From positions 16,202-80,201 of the forward strand of contig CAZKCI010000121.1 of NCBI GenBank assembly GCA_964551475.1: a stretch of DNA of 64,000 nt, in the 5' to 3' direction. Made by a program: the position numbers and the translations under genes. Every line of letters starts with the position of its first letter. Positions within the stretch are counted from its first letter, which is position 1. Positions 23,490 to 31,820 of the stretch are shown here, in pieces. The notes under the pieces are model-generated. The model was not told the DNA's origin and did no database searches. It was given only the letters and a program-made list of their open reading frames with translations. Source of the stretch: CAZKCI01 sp964551475 (GTDB taxonomy: Bacteria; Auribacterota; Erginobacteria; Erginobacterales; CAZKCI01).

Positions 23490-25304
23490 TTAGTATTTTC
23501 CGATCATCACCAGCAACAAGATAATGAGAGCCGCCAGCGCCCAGCTCATATACCAGGGCAGGACGCCGGTGTGGAGCCGCGAGAGGAGAGCGGAGAGCGA
23601 GAGTGTCGCCGCCCTGGCTCCGGCGTAGAGATCGCAGAACGCTTCCCTCTTGAGAAGGCCTCCCACGAGAGGCATCTCGCTGAGCGTGGCGTAAAAACCG
23701 GTCCCGGTGACGCGGGCGTCGTCGGGCAGGGCCTTTTCGCCCCCGATGAAGGGGACGTCCTCGCGGATCTTGGACGAGGCGCCCATCCGGTAGATCAGCC
23801 AGCCGATCAGGCCGCTACCGACCAGGAGGAGCGCGGCGAGGTCCGGGCGGAAAGAGCCGATGATCGGCCCCCCGGAAGGTCGGGGGACCCAGCCCCCGAC
23901 CGAACCGAATATCTTCTCCAGGAACGCGGGCGAGGCCGCGAGTCCCAGGACCACGCAGAGAAGGCTCAAAACGGCCGAAGGTAGCCAGAGCGGCCAGGAG
24001 ACCTCGTCCCGCTCTGCGGGAGAGCCGGAGGGACGGACGCCGAGGAAGATCGCGTGGAGGAGCTTCATGAAGCTCGCCAGCGTAAGCGCCGAGCCGAACA
24101 TCGCCGCGATCAGCCAGAGGGGCCAGAGTTTGGCGCCCACGCCCGCCATCCCCCTCATCTCGATCACGCCCTGGTAGATCATCCACTTCGACATGAAGCC
24201 GTTCAAGGGCGGGACGCCGGAGATGGCCAGCGCGGGGACGAGGAAAGCCAGGAAAGTGATCGGCATGGCCTTGGCCAGCCCCCCGAGCGAGTCGAGGTCG
24301 GTCGTCCCCCGCTTCTTCTCCACCGCTCCGACGGAGAGGAAGAGGGACTGCTTGTAGATCGCGTTGTTGAGCATATGGAAGAGCGCGCCCAGTATCCCCG
24401 CCGCCGTCCCCGTCCCGATCCCCAGGACCATGTATCCGGCCTGGGAGACGGCGTGCCAGCCCAGGAGTTTCTTCGCGTCGTGCTGGCCCAGGGCGAAGAG
24501 GACGGCGAGGATGATCGTCAGAGAACCGGCGGCGAGCAGGATCAGGGAGAAGACCGGACCGGGCGAGAACAAGACCCGGCAGGTCAAGAAAAGCAGGTAG
24601 ACGCCCGCGAGCTTGTCGATGGCCGCGGGGAGGAATGCCGCCGCCGGCAGCGGGGCTTTCTGGGCCGCGTCGGGGAGCCAGGAGTGAAAGGGGACCGCCC
24701 CCATCTTGGCGAAGGCCGCAACCAGAAAGCAGAGAAAGGAGAGCGCTTTCGGCCAGTCGGCCACTGCGACCGGGGCAGCGGGGAAATACCATCCCCCGGT
24801 GCAGTGGGCATAAAGAACGATACCGACAAGAAGAAAAGCGTCTGACCCGCCGACGATGATGAAGGTTTTTTTCGCCGCCCCGGAAGCCGGCGAGCCTCCG
24901 GAAGCAATCAGCAGATACATGACGGCCCCCAGGATGCCCCAGAAAAGCAGGAGATCGTAAAGAGCGCCCGCAAGAAAGACAGCGAAGGCAGACCCGAGGG
25001 CGAAGAGAAGGCAGGCGTCGTACATCCGGCCTTCCTCGCTGGAAGCGGTAAAACGCTCGGAATAGATAGCGATCAGGAATCCGATAAAGGCCGAGGCCAG
25101 AATCAGAAAAAACCGCATATGAAAATAGGCAAAAGTTTGGAGATCCTCGGGAAAGCGGAAGAATTCCCGGGCGGCGGAAAGAAGACAGTAACCCGCGACC
25201 AGGAAGACGATCAGTTTCCTCACCCCCCGCCGTTTTTCGGAGAGGAGGAAACAGACGATCCCCGCGACGAAGGGAACCAGAATGATTGTCGGCAACAAGT
25301 TCAT
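23490..25304 (-). CDS. NuoL/HyfB-like membrane subunit lacking the TM5 glutamate
   Basis: A 604-residue member of the antiporter-like (proton_antipo_M) family. The conserved loop AAFAKMGAVPFHSWLPDAAQ keeps the TM7 Lys. ALGQHDAKKLLGWHAVSQAG and LFHMLNNAIYKQSLFLSVGA are other family blocks. The TM5 segment reads DLLLFWGILGAVMYLLIASG, where NuoL/MrpA/MrpD normally have Glu after FW or FLE; here that position is Gly (about residue 123). It may be a structural or altered pump subunit. A repeat-filled gap of 237 bp separates it from the large-subunit gene, but cluster order indicates co-function. ATG 25304 is used rather than the TTG one codon earlier. Confidence 0.87.
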   Translation of the reverse strand: MNLLPTIILVPFVAGIVCFLLSEKRRGVRKLIVFLVAGYCLLSAAREFFRFPEDLQTFAYFHMRFFLILASAFIGFLIAIYSERFTASSEEGRMYDACLLFALGSAFAVFLAGALYDLLLFWGILGAVMYLLIASGGSPASGAAKKTFIIVGGSDAFLLVGIVLYAHCTGGWYFPAAPVAVADWPKALSFLCFLVAAFAKMGAVPFHSWLPDAAQKAPLPAAAFLPAAIDKLAGVYLLFLTCRVLFSPGPVFSLILLAAGSLTIILAVLFALGQHDAKKLLGWHAVSQAGYMVLGIGTGTAAGILGALFHMLNNAIYKQSLFLSVGAVEKKRGTTDLDSLGGLAKAMPITFLAFLVPALAISGVPPLNGFMSKWMIYQGVIEMRGMAGVGAKLWPLWLIAAMFGSALTLASFMKLLHAIFLGVRPSGSPAERDEVSWPLWLPSAVLSLLCVVLGLAASPAFLEKIFGSVGGWVPRPSGGPIIGSFRPDLAALLLVGSGLIGWLIYRMGASSKIREDVPFIGGEKALPDDARVTGTGFYATLSEMPLVGGLLKREAFCDLYAGARAATLSLSALLSRLHTGVLPWYMSWALAALIILLLVMIGKY

Positions 25305-25327
25305 CAAAGAGCTATCGCATGGTTATA

Positions 25328-25436
25328 TTGTGGGAGCGACATTCCTGCCTGCCCCGATAGTCCCGGCAGAAGTGCGGGACTATCGGGGCCGCGATCCGAG
25401 TCAACCTGGATCGGGGCAAGAATGCCCCTCCCACAA
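25328..25436. repeat. GTGGGAG-family repeat with nested hairpin
   Basis: Outer ends TTGTGGGAG and CTCCCACAA are complementary, and inside lies a perfect 14-bp inverted repeat (CCCCGATAGTCCCG and CGGGACTATCGGGG). A nearly identical copy is at 46781-46884. A shorter, simpler copy follows at 25467-25532. Confidence 0.9.
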
Positions 25437-25466
25437 TCACACTATCGATCGTGTCTATGTCATTTC

Positions 25467-25532
25467 TGTGGGAGCGGCGTCTCGCCGCGATCCCTGCCAG
25501 CCCGGATCGGGCCGAGGACGGCCCTCCCACAA
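25467..25532. repeat. GTGGGAG-family repeat, short form
   Basis: TGTGGGAGCGGCGTCTCGCC ... GGACGGCCCTCCCACA, nearly identical to 51203-51267. Confidence 0.88.
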
Positions 25533-25541
25533 AATCATTCA

Positions 25542-26762
25542 TCAGAGCGCGCGTTCCCGTTTGAACGTCCCTTCCATCGGAAGCCTCAGCTCGCGGGCGA
25601 TCCGCGAAGTTTTTTCCCGGGAGAGACGGGCCAGATCCTCTCCGCTCAGGGCGATCTTCCCCGTCTTCGAACGCACCGCCGCCATCCGCTCGGTGCAACA
25701 GTAGCAGGGATCGACCGCAGCCAGGATCAGCGTGGCATCGGAGACGGTCTGCCCTTTCACCGCGATGTAGTTGGTGGGGAGGTTCATGTAGCTGGGCGCC
25801 CGGATCTTGTAGCGAACGGGCCGGGAGGAGCCGTCGGAGAGGACGTAGTGGAAGCACTCGCCCCGGGGGGCCTCGTGGCGGCCGATCCCCTCCCCCGCCG
25901 GAAGCGACTTCACGCGGAGGTCGAACTCGCCCCCGGGAAGGTGCTTCAGGCACTGCTCGATGATCTTGATCGATTCGTACATCTCCAGAACCCTGACCAG
26001 GGCCTTGTCGAAGACGTCGCCGTTCTTCCCCAGTATCACCTTCCACTCCACGCGGCCGTAGGCGGCGTAGGGATCGTCGCGGCGAACGTCGATATCCACG
26101 CCGGAGGCGCGGGCCGTGGGGCCGAGAGCCCCCGTGGAGATGATGTCCTCCCTGGTCAGCACCCCTACCCCCTTCAAACGCGCGTGGAGAACGGGGTCGT
26201 CGAGGATCGCCCCCCGGAATGTGTCCAGGACCGGCTTGAGACCGTCCAGCGTTTTCAGTATCCAGGGGATGTCGTCGTTGTTCAGATCCCGGCGGATCCC
26301 CCCGATCTTCATCATCGCGTAGTGCTGGCGGTTCCCGGTCACCTTCTCGAAGATGTCCAGGACCGGCTCCCGCGTCTTCCAGGACCACATCCAGAGGGTG
26401 TTGTAGCCGATGAAATGGCCGGCCAGTCCCAGCCAGAGAAGATGGCTGTGCAGGCGCTCCAGTTCCCCGATGAAGGTGCGGGCGTAGAGCGCCCGCTCCG
26501 GGGCGACGATCCCGGCCAGGTCCTCCATCGCGTTCACGCCGGCAAAGGGGTGGCTCGACGAGCAGATCCCGCAGATCCGCTCGACCGCGAAGAGCGACTG
26601 GTCGAAGGTTTTCGACTCGCAGATCTTCTCGATCCCGCGGTGATTGTAGCCGAGATCGATCTCCAGCTTCTCCACCCGCTCCCCTTCGACGTGGAGGCGG
26701 AAAAACTCCGGCTCCTCCTGGAGCGGGTGGTAGGGGCCGATGGGGATTATGGTTCGAGTCAT
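25542..26762 (-). CDS. Group 4 [NiFe]-hydrogenase large (catalytic) subunit
   Basis: A 406-residue homologue of HycE/EchE/MbhL and of complex I NuoD. Both Ni-binding pairs are intact: RICGICSSSH (Cys64, Cys67) and DPCYCCTER (Cys353, Cys356), so it should bind the NiFe site rather than being a NuoD or Mbx-like derivative. After the second motif there is a 47-residue tail beginning MAAVRSKTGK, as in E. coli HycE, and the HycI-type protease of the same cluster would be expected to cut between Arg359 and Met360. FFRLHVEGERVEKLEIDLGY near the N-terminus is typical of group 4 enzymes. No strong ribosome site is evident. Confidence 0.95.
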   Translation of the reverse strand: MTRTIIPIGPYHPLQEEPEFFRLHVEGERVEKLEIDLGYNHRGIEKICESKTFDQSLFAVERICGICSSSHPFAGVNAMEDLAGIVAPERALYARTFIGELERLHSHLLWLGLAGHFIGYNTLWMWSWKTREPVLDIFEKVTGNRQHYAMMKIGGIRRDLNNDDIPWILKTLDGLKPVLDTFRGAILDDPVLHARLKGVGVLTREDIISTGALGPTARASGVDIDVRRDDPYAAYGRVEWKVILGKNGDVFDKALVRVLEMYESIKIIEQCLKHLPGGEFDLRVKSLPAGEGIGRHEAPRGECFHYVLSDGSSRPVRYKIRAPSYMNLPTNYIAVKGQTVSDATLILAAVDPCYCCTERMAAVRSKTGKIALSGEDLARLSREKTSRIARELRLPMEGTFKRERAL

Positions 26763-26775
26763 GATTTAGTCAGGG

Positions 26776-26817
26776 CCACGGCAGCCAGTTATCATTTGTC
26801 ATTTATCATTTTACATT
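26776..26817. repeat. Micro-repeat tract (TTATCATTTGTCA type)
   Basis: Copies of ATCATTTGTC, ATTTATCATT and TTTACATT extend into the 3' end of the NuoC-like gene, where they encode its last residues (CKMINDK) and stop. Confidence 0.6.
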
Positions 26818-27277
26818 GGTCAAGCGGCTTCGGCGCGGCCCGACAGGGAGTTTTTCTCAGGGGGAACTTCTTGTCTTTCCACTCCTCGCTGGTCAGCAAC
26901 CGCTCGGTCGACGCTCGCCCCTTGAACTCGATCCCCAGGAGCTCGGCCATCTCCCGCTCGATCCAGTCGGCGGCGGGGACAAGGTCGGCGATGGAGTCGA
27001 CCGCCGGCTTCTCCTTCCCCAGCCTGACCCGCAGCGAAAGGAAAACGCCGGAGCGGTCGTCGGAGAAATGGTAGAGGACCTGGAAGCCCTCCATCGTCTC
27101 CACGCCGCTCGCGATGCTGAAACGGAAGCCAAGGTCGCGGAAGGCGGCCCCGGCCACGGGGCGGACGGAAGCGGGACGGATCTCGGCGTAGATCCGCTGG
27201 GGGCTCTTCTCCTCCCACTGCAAAATTTCCGAAGGAAATTTTGAGGAGAAATATGTCCGCATCTCTGCCGCGTTCAT
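26792..27277 (-). CDS. NuoC-like hydrogenase subunit (30-kDa type)
   Basis: A 161-residue protein of the NuoC/EchD/MbhK family, which bridges small and large subunits in the peripheral arm. Matches include FQVLYHFSDDRSGVFLSLRV, DSIADLVPAADWIEREMAEL and LLGIEFKG (DxxGIxFxGHP-like). GGAGAAG lies before the ATG, which overlaps the NuoB-like stop codon (ATGA). The last residues derive from a micro-repeat, so the original C-terminus may have been changed. Confidence 0.9.
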   Translation of the reverse strand: MNAAEMRTYFSSKFPSEILQWEEKSPQRIYAEIRPASVRPVAGAAFRDLGFRFSIASGVETMEGFQVLYHFSDDRSGVFLSLRVRLGKEKPAVDSIADLVPAADWIEREMAELLGIEFKGRASTERLLTSEEWKDKKFPLRKTPCRAAPKPLDQCKMINDK

Positions 27278-27711
27278 CGTTTCTTCTCCAGCTTCCCCCT
27301 CACCACTCCCAGCGCCTTCACCAACCCCGCGATCATCGCCTCCGGCTTGGGCGGGCATCCCGGGATGAAGACGTCCACCGGCAGAACCTGGTCCACCGGC
27401 AGGGGGGCGGTGTAGCAGCCCTTGAACATCCCCTGGTCCATGGCGCAGGCGCCGAAGGCCACCACCGCGCAGGGCTTGGCCATCGACTCGTAGACCTGGC
27501 GGACCCGGGGCGTGGCCTTGAGCGTCATCACACCCGTCACCAGAAGAACATCGGCATGGCGGGGGGATCCCACCAGGAGCACTCCGAAGCGCTCGGCGTC
27601 GAAGCGGGGGGTGAGCAGGTCCAGGATCTCGATGTCGCAGTTGTTGCAGGAACCGGTCGAGAGGTGGAAGACCCAGGGCGATTTCAACAACGCTTTATGG
27701 ACGAGTTTCAT
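27274..27711 (-). CDS. NuoB-like hydrogenase small subunit
   Basis: A 145-residue homologue of EchC/MbhJ/NuoB that holds the [4Fe-4S] cluster nearest the NiFe site. Cluster cysteines are in STGSCNNCDIEILDLLTPR, AFGACAMDQG and FIPGCPPKPEAMI. GSPRHADVLLVTGVMT is the family core. Start ATG 27711 (MKLVHKALLK) has GGAGAG about 10 bp upstream; longer starts run into the previous gene's gap. Confidence 0.93.
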   Translation of the reverse strand: MKLVHKALLKSPWVFHLSTGSCNNCDIEILDLLTPRFDAERFGVLLVGSPRHADVLLVTGVMTLKATPRVRQVYESMAKPCAVVAFGACAMDQGMFKGCYTAPLPVDQVLPVDVFIPGCPPKPEAMIAGLVKALGVVRGKLEKKR

Positions 27712-27728
27712 CAACCGATATTCTCTCC

Positions 27729-28661
27729 TTATAATCCCAACAACGCCAGAACCACCGCTACTATTGCCAGCCCGGCAACCGGTCCCCAAAAGAATCTCAT
27801 CGCCTGATCAATCCGAACCCGGGGATTGGTGTTTTTGATCACGATGGCGAGGAAAAGAATGAGAACGACCTTGCCTACCCCGGCGAGGATCCCCCCGGCC
27901 GTCGTTCCGATCCCTCCCCAGAAGAGAGCGACGAGAAAGACCGGCAGCGTAAAAAGGAGCATCATCCGGGTCAGGCGGAAAAGAGCGAGCGGGGTCCCCG
28001 AGTATTCCATAAAGACGCCTCCGCTGATCTCGGTCTCGGCGTCGGGGAGATCGAAAGGGGCGAGCGTGAGCTTCGCCTGCTGGCAAAGCAGGAGGACGAG
28101 GAAGGCGATCAGGCCGGAAACGGATCCCAGAAAGACCCCGTGCTCGCCCTGGAAGAGAACGATCTCTCCCAGCCGGATCGAACCGGCCTTGATCACGGGG
28201 ACGAGGGCGGCGAGCAGGAAAGGCAGCTCGTAGGAGAGAAGAAGCTTCATTTCCCGGCTCGCCCCCAGCGAGGCGAGCGGATTGGACGAGGCGAATCCCC
28301 CTACGATCACCGCCGTCGCCGGAACGGTGAGGAGATAGAGAACGACGATCAGGTCTCCGGCCGACGCCCCCCCCGGGGCCAGGATGCCCTTCCAGATGAT
28401 CAGCGCCGCCACCACCGCCGCGGCGAAGCCGGCGAGCGGAGAGAGGAGAAAAGCCGCCCGGGAGACTCCGGCGGGGACGATCGTCTCCTTGCCCAGGAGC
28501 TTCAGGACGTCGGCGGCCGGCTGGAACCAAGGCGGACCGACCCGCCACTGGAAGCGGGCGGAGAGCTTCCGGTCGAAAAAGGAGGCGGCCATCCCCCCGG
28601 CGGCGGTGAAAAGGAAGCCGGGGAAGACCAGCAGAGCGAAGATGGATTGCAGGACTTCCAT
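27729..28661 (-). CDS. NuoH/HyfC-like membrane anchor subunit
   Basis: A 310-residue polytopic protein of the NuoH/EchB/MbhM family that joins the catalytic arm to the ion-pumping arm. FFDRKLSARFQWRVGPPWFQ matches the family's ERK ... RxGPxxxGxxG segment; FDLPDAETEISGGVFMEYSG is the conserved acidic quinone-site-like loop (FDLPEAExEL). ATG 28661 lies 1 bp after the previous stop. It is the third gene of the hydrogenase core. Confidence 0.93.
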   Translation of the reverse strand: MEVLQSIFALLVFPGFLFTAAGGMAASFFDRKLSARFQWRVGPPWFQPAADVLKLLGKETIVPAGVSRAAFLLSPLAGFAAAVVAALIIWKGILAPGGASAGDLIVVLYLLTVPATAVIVGGFASSNPLASLGASREMKLLLSYELPFLLAALVPVIKAGSIRLGEIVLFQGEHGVFLGSVSGLIAFLVLLLCQQAKLTLAPFDLPDAETEISGGVFMEYSGTPLALFRLTRMMLLFTLPVFLVALFWGGIGTTAGGILAGVGKVVLILFLAIVIKNTNPRVRIDQAMRFFWGPVAGLAIVAVVLALLGL

Positions 28662-28662
28662 A

Positions 28663-29142
28663 TTACACTTTTTCTTTCTCCCACTTCCCCGCTTTAACCA
28701 GCACGTGCTCGCCGTAGGGATAGAGCCCCTGCGCGTCGTCGGCGGCAAAGTCGCCGTAGCGGATCGCCCCCTCCGGAGCGGAGCGGGCGCAGAAGGGGAT
28801 CTCTCCTGAAGCCAGGCGCCCCAGGCAGACGTCGCAGGTCGAGGTATGAAGGGGAATGTATCCGGGGATGATCGTCCCGAACGGGCAGGCGGCGGCGCAG
28901 GAAAAGCAGTTGGAGCAACGCAGGACATGGCGCACCACGATATCGTCCGCCCGCTTCTCCAGGGCGTCCTGGGGACAGGAAGCGACGCAGGTGGCGAGCT
29001 CGCAGCGGCGGCAGATCACCACGAAGGTCGCTTTCTCGACCAGGTCCTGAACCCCGCGGTTCTCCGGATGGTCGGAGTAGGAGCAGGAGACAGCGTCAGA
29101 GGGAAGACGCCGCAGGGCTTCGAGATCTATTAGTAGCTTCAC
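28663..29142 (-). CDS. HycB/CooF-like polyferredoxin
   Basis: A 159-residue iron-sulfur protein. Cysteine motifs are CRRCELATCVASCPQDAL, CSNCFSCAAACPFGTI and CDVCLGRLASGEIPFCARS, with early cysteine at VSCSYS, enough for three or four [4Fe-4S] clusters. HycB-type proteins feed electrons into hydrogenase cores. Located between the HydG-like subunit and the NuoH-like subunit, it is well placed to connect the HydB/HydG module to the hydrogenase. Confidence 0.88.
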   Translation of the reverse strand: MKLLIDLEALRRLPSDAVSCSYSDHPENRGVQDLVEKATFVVICRRCELATCVASCPQDALEKRADDIVVRHVLRCSNCFSCAAACPFGTIIPGYIPLHTSTCDVCLGRLASGEIPFCARSAPEGAIRYGDFAADDAQGLYPYGEHVLVKAGKWEKEKV

Positions 29143-29168
29143 GAGAGAGTCAGAGGCGTCCGAGATCC

Positions 29169-29247
29169 GGTGTAATGTGTAAGGTGTAATGTGTAATGAA
29201 AAACTGACTGGCCATTATTACACCTTACACTTTCCACCTTACACCCT
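29169..29247. repeat. Micro-repeat hairpin (GTGTAATGTGTAAGG type)
   Basis: The left arm GGTGTAATGTGTAAGGTGTA (from 29169) and the right arm (ATTACACCTTACACTTTCCA, from 29216) are complementary. The element sits between the HydG-like and polyferredoxin genes. Confidence 0.85.
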
Positions 29248-30079
29248 AGTGCCATATCCCCTCGATATCCTTGATCTTGTCGTAGGGCAGGACGGGGCCG
29301 TCTTGGCAGACGAAATAGGGCCCCAGGCGGCAGTGGCCGCACTTGCCGATCCCGCAGGACATGTTCTTTTCCATGGATAGATACAGGGAAGCCTGAGGAA
29401 GTTTCAGCTCCGCGATCAGCTTGAAGGTGACGAACTTCATCATCACCGGAGGGCCGCAGACCACCGCCACCGAGCGGGCGATGTCGATATCGAGATTGTC
29501 GAGCGTGGTGGTCACCAGCCCCACCTTCCCGCCCCAGGCCATCCCCTCCGGAACCTTGTCCACGGTTACCCGGAGCTCTATGTTCTTGTGCAGGCGGGGC
29601 CAGGACTCCATGATCAGGCGCTTGTAGATCATGTCCTCCGGGCTCCTCGCCCCGGCGCAGAGGACGATCCTCGGGTAGGCCTCGATGCCGTGGACCAGGG
29701 CCAGGAAGAGCGCCCGCAGGGGGGCGAGTCCCACCCCTCCCCCGACGAGCACGATCTCCTTCCCCGCGAAGGCGGAGAGAGGGTACTCCTTCCCGAAGGG
29801 GCCCCGCAGACCCACCACCGCCCCTTTCTCGATCCGGTGAAGAGTCTCGGTCACCTTCCCCGCCTTCATGATCGTCACCTCGATCGTCTCCTTCTGAAAG
29901 GGAGAGGAAGAGGGGGTGAAGGGGGCCTCCCCCAGACCGGGTATGGCGAGCTCCACGAACTGACCGGCCCGGAAAGCGAAGGGGGACGACGGCTTCAGGA
30001 CGAAGGTCTTGATCGTCGGAGACTCGGTGATGATCTCCGTGATCGTGGCCGGAATCGATTGATAAGGATTTGTCGTCAT
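29246..30079 (-). CDS. hydG: FAD/NAD(P)-binding [2Fe-2S] oxidoreductase, HydG (sulfhydrogenase gamma)-like
   Basis: A 277-residue ferredoxin-NADP reductase-type protein. Residues 5-100 are the FAD domain (FRAGQFVELAIPG, PFTPSSSPFQ). Residues 105-220 bind NAD(P) (EIVLVGGGVGLAPLRALFLA, VVCGPPVMMKF). The C-terminal CGIGKCGHCRLGPYFVCQDG binds a [2Fe-2S] cluster. This matches the gamma subunit of archaeal sulfhydrogenase/AsrB-type proteins, which exchange electrons with NAD(P)H. Located right after HydB. It should connect the hydrogenase to the NAD(P)H pool. Confidence 0.9.
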   Translation of the reverse strand: MTTNPYQSIPATITEIITESPTIKTFVLKPSSPFAFRAGQFVELAIPGLGEAPFTPSSSPFQKETIEVTIMKAGKVTETLHRIEKGAVVGLRGPFGKEYPLSAFAGKEIVLVGGGVGLAPLRALFLALVHGIEAYPRIVLCAGARSPEDMIYKRLIMESWPRLHKNIELRVTVDKVPEGMAWGGKVGLVTTTLDNLDIDIARSVAVVCGPPVMMKFVTFKLIAELKLPQASLYLSMEKNMSCGIGKCGHCRLGPYFVCQDGPVLPYDKIKDIEGIWH

Positions 30080-30101
30080 AGGACGCCCGGAATGCTTGAC
30101 C

Positions 30102-31124
30102 TTATTCCGACTCTATCCTCTTCAGAATCTTGCGAATGTCAATTTTTCCCATGCACGCCTCCACGCAGCGGCCGCATCCCGTGCAGGCCAGGGCGCCGAT
30201 CAGGTCGGGGAAAAACTGGAACTTCTTGGAGAAACGGTTGCTGAGCCGCTCGGAGCGGCGGGTGCGCGGGTTGGATCCGCCCGCCTCCCGGGAGAAGCCG
30301 GGATACTGGCAGGAGTCCCAGTTGCGGAGTCGGACGGAGCCTTCCCGGGCGGGAGACTCCTCCAGAATGAAGCAGTGGCAGGCGGGGCAGACCAGGTTGC
30401 AAGCCCCGCATTCGACGCAGGGGACCGCTTCCTCCTTCCAGAGCGGATCGCGGCTCTTCTCCTTCACCCGAGCCGCCGCAGGCGCCTTGTCCAGCTGGCC
30501 CTGTTTCTTCAGCAGGTCTTTCAGATCGCCGAGAACCTTCTCCCTCAGTTTCGTCCGGGAGGAGATCTCCTCCTCCTTCGCCCCGCGGAAACGGGAAGCG
30601 GAGTCCCGGATGATCGCCTCTCCCTTCTCGCTCCCCGTCTCCACCAGGCAGCCTCCGGGCAGAGGCGTCAGGTTGAGGTCGAAACCCCGCAAGGGATGGG
30701 GCCGGCCGCCGACCACCGGGCAGAAGCAGACCTCCTTGAAGCCGGCGCAGTCCTGGCTCACCAGCAGAGTCTCTTCCCTCGCCTGTCGATAGAAAGGATC
30801 GGCGCAGTTCCCCTGCAAAAAGATGTAATCGAGAACCGGGAGGGCGGCGAGATCGCAGGCCTTGAGGCCGACGAGCGCCCGGGGACGGGATGCGGGCGCG
30901 ACCGTTCCGGGGAAACGCGCCACCGTCTCGCGGCCGGAAAAAAGGAAGCTTTTCAGCGATTCGATCGCCCGGTAGGGCGACGGCTCGGCCTTCCCTTCCC
31001 CGGACAGGGGGGAAAACGTCCAATCCCCGTCCAGGCGGCGGGGGATGAGGAGATCCCGGGCGCAGGCGAGATCGGACAGCCAGCGCGGGAACTCCGCGTC
31101 AGAGATGAAATGGAGAGCGCTCAT
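30102..31124 (-). CDS. hydB: 4Fe-4S protein, HydB (sulfhydrogenase beta)/AsrA-like
   Basis: A 340-residue iron-sulfur subunit. The N-terminal 220 residues contain FLFSGRETVARF, GLKACDLAALPVLDYIFLQG, as in AsrA/HydB proteins. Two clusters are bound by CVECGACNLVCPACHCF and CTGCGRCVEACMGKIDI near the C-terminus. It partners with the adjacent HydG-like flavoprotein. Its ATG overlaps the rex stop codon (ATGA), so its translation is coupled to that of the repressor. Confidence 0.9.
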   Translation of the reverse strand: MSALHFISDAEFPRWLSDLACARDLLIPRRLDGDWTFSPLSGEGKAEPSPYRAIESLKSFLFSGRETVARFPGTVAPASRPRALVGLKACDLAALPVLDYIFLQGNCADPFYRQAREETLLVSQDCAGFKEVCFCPVVGGRPHPLRGFDLNLTPLPGGCLVETGSEKGEAIIRDSASRFRGAKEEEISSRTKLREKVLGDLKDLLKKQGQLDKAPAAARVKEKSRDPLWKEEAVPCVECGACNLVCPACHCFILEESPAREGSVRLRNWDSCQYPGFSREAGGSNPRTRRSERLSNRFSKKFQFFPDLIGALACTGCGRCVEACMGKIDIRKILKRIESE

Positions 31125-31771
31125 TCCCGCCGTCTCCGGGAATGCAGGCCGAAAGAAAGAGTCGACAGGGATCCGGCCAGGTCGATATCCTCCACGATCA
31201 CGCTCTCGGGGAGAGTGAGGCGGGTCGGAGCGAAGTTCAGTATCCCCCGGATCCCGGCCCGGACCATCTCCTCCGAGACCTCCTGGGCGGCGGCGGCGGG
31301 GACGGCGATGACGCCGAGCTTTATCCCCTCCTCTTGCACGGTCCGGTGAAGGTCGGCGAGGGGGCGGATGGTCCGCGACGACCCCGGGACCTTCTGCCCG
31401 GCGAGGCGGGTGTCGAAGACCGCGGCGATCGTGAACTGGCGGCTTCCGAATCCCTTGTGGGAGAAGAGGGCGCGGCCGAGGTTCCCCGCTCCCACCAGGG
31501 CGACCTTCTGCTCCCGGTCGGTGCCCAGAATGCCTTCAATCCGGCCGAGCAGAGTGCCCACGGCGTAACCCTTTCCCCGGACGCCGAACTGGCCGAAGTG
31601 GGCGAGGTCCTTGCGCAGCTGGGCCGGCTGGACGCCGGCCAGTTTCCCGAAACGGGCGGAGGAGACGGTGGCCGTTCTCTCCGCGCCCAGGGACAGCAGG
31701 ATGCGCAGATAGAGAGAGAGGCGGGCGATCACCGCCCGGGGGATCGGGGAATTTGCGTTGCGCAGACTCAT
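31121..31771 (-). CDS. rex: Redox-sensing transcriptional repressor Rex
   Basis: A 216-residue Rex protein. The N-terminal winged helix includes IPRAVIARLSLYLRILLSLG and GVQPAQLRKDLAHFGQFGVR; the NAD(H)-binding Rossmann part has VALVGAGNLGRAL. The C-terminal domain-swapped helix region ends in DIDLAGSLSTLSFG. Rex releases DNA when the NADH/NAD+ ratio rises. A matching operator lies 50 bp upstream, so it probably autoregulates and controls the hydrogenase cluster that follows. Confidence 0.95.
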   Translation of the reverse strand: MSLRNANSPIPRAVIARLSLYLRILLSLGAERTATVSSARFGKLAGVQPAQLRKDLAHFGQFGVRGKGYAVGTLLGRIEGILGTDREQKVALVGAGNLGRALFSHKGFGSRQFTIAAVFDTRLAGQKVPGSSRTIRPLADLHRTVQEEGIKLGVIAVPAAAAQEVSEEMVRAGIRGILNFAPTRLTLPESVIVEDIDLAGSLSTLSFGLHSRRRRE

Positions 31772-31820
31772 GGTTATGAATTGTCGATCATATTCTCCCC
31801 GCGGCCGGAGTCAAGGGCAA

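Noticed and set aside
23283..25541. Additional Rex boxes before the NuoL-like and MbhD-E genes
   Set aside because: The gaps contain repeat elements only; no TTGTGA-N6-TCACAA-like site could be found.
25542..28661. The NuoB/C/D/H-like genes as part of respiratory complex I
   Set aside because: The large subunit retains both Ni-binding CxxC pairs and a cleavable tail, a HycI protease is present and nuoE/F/G are absent.
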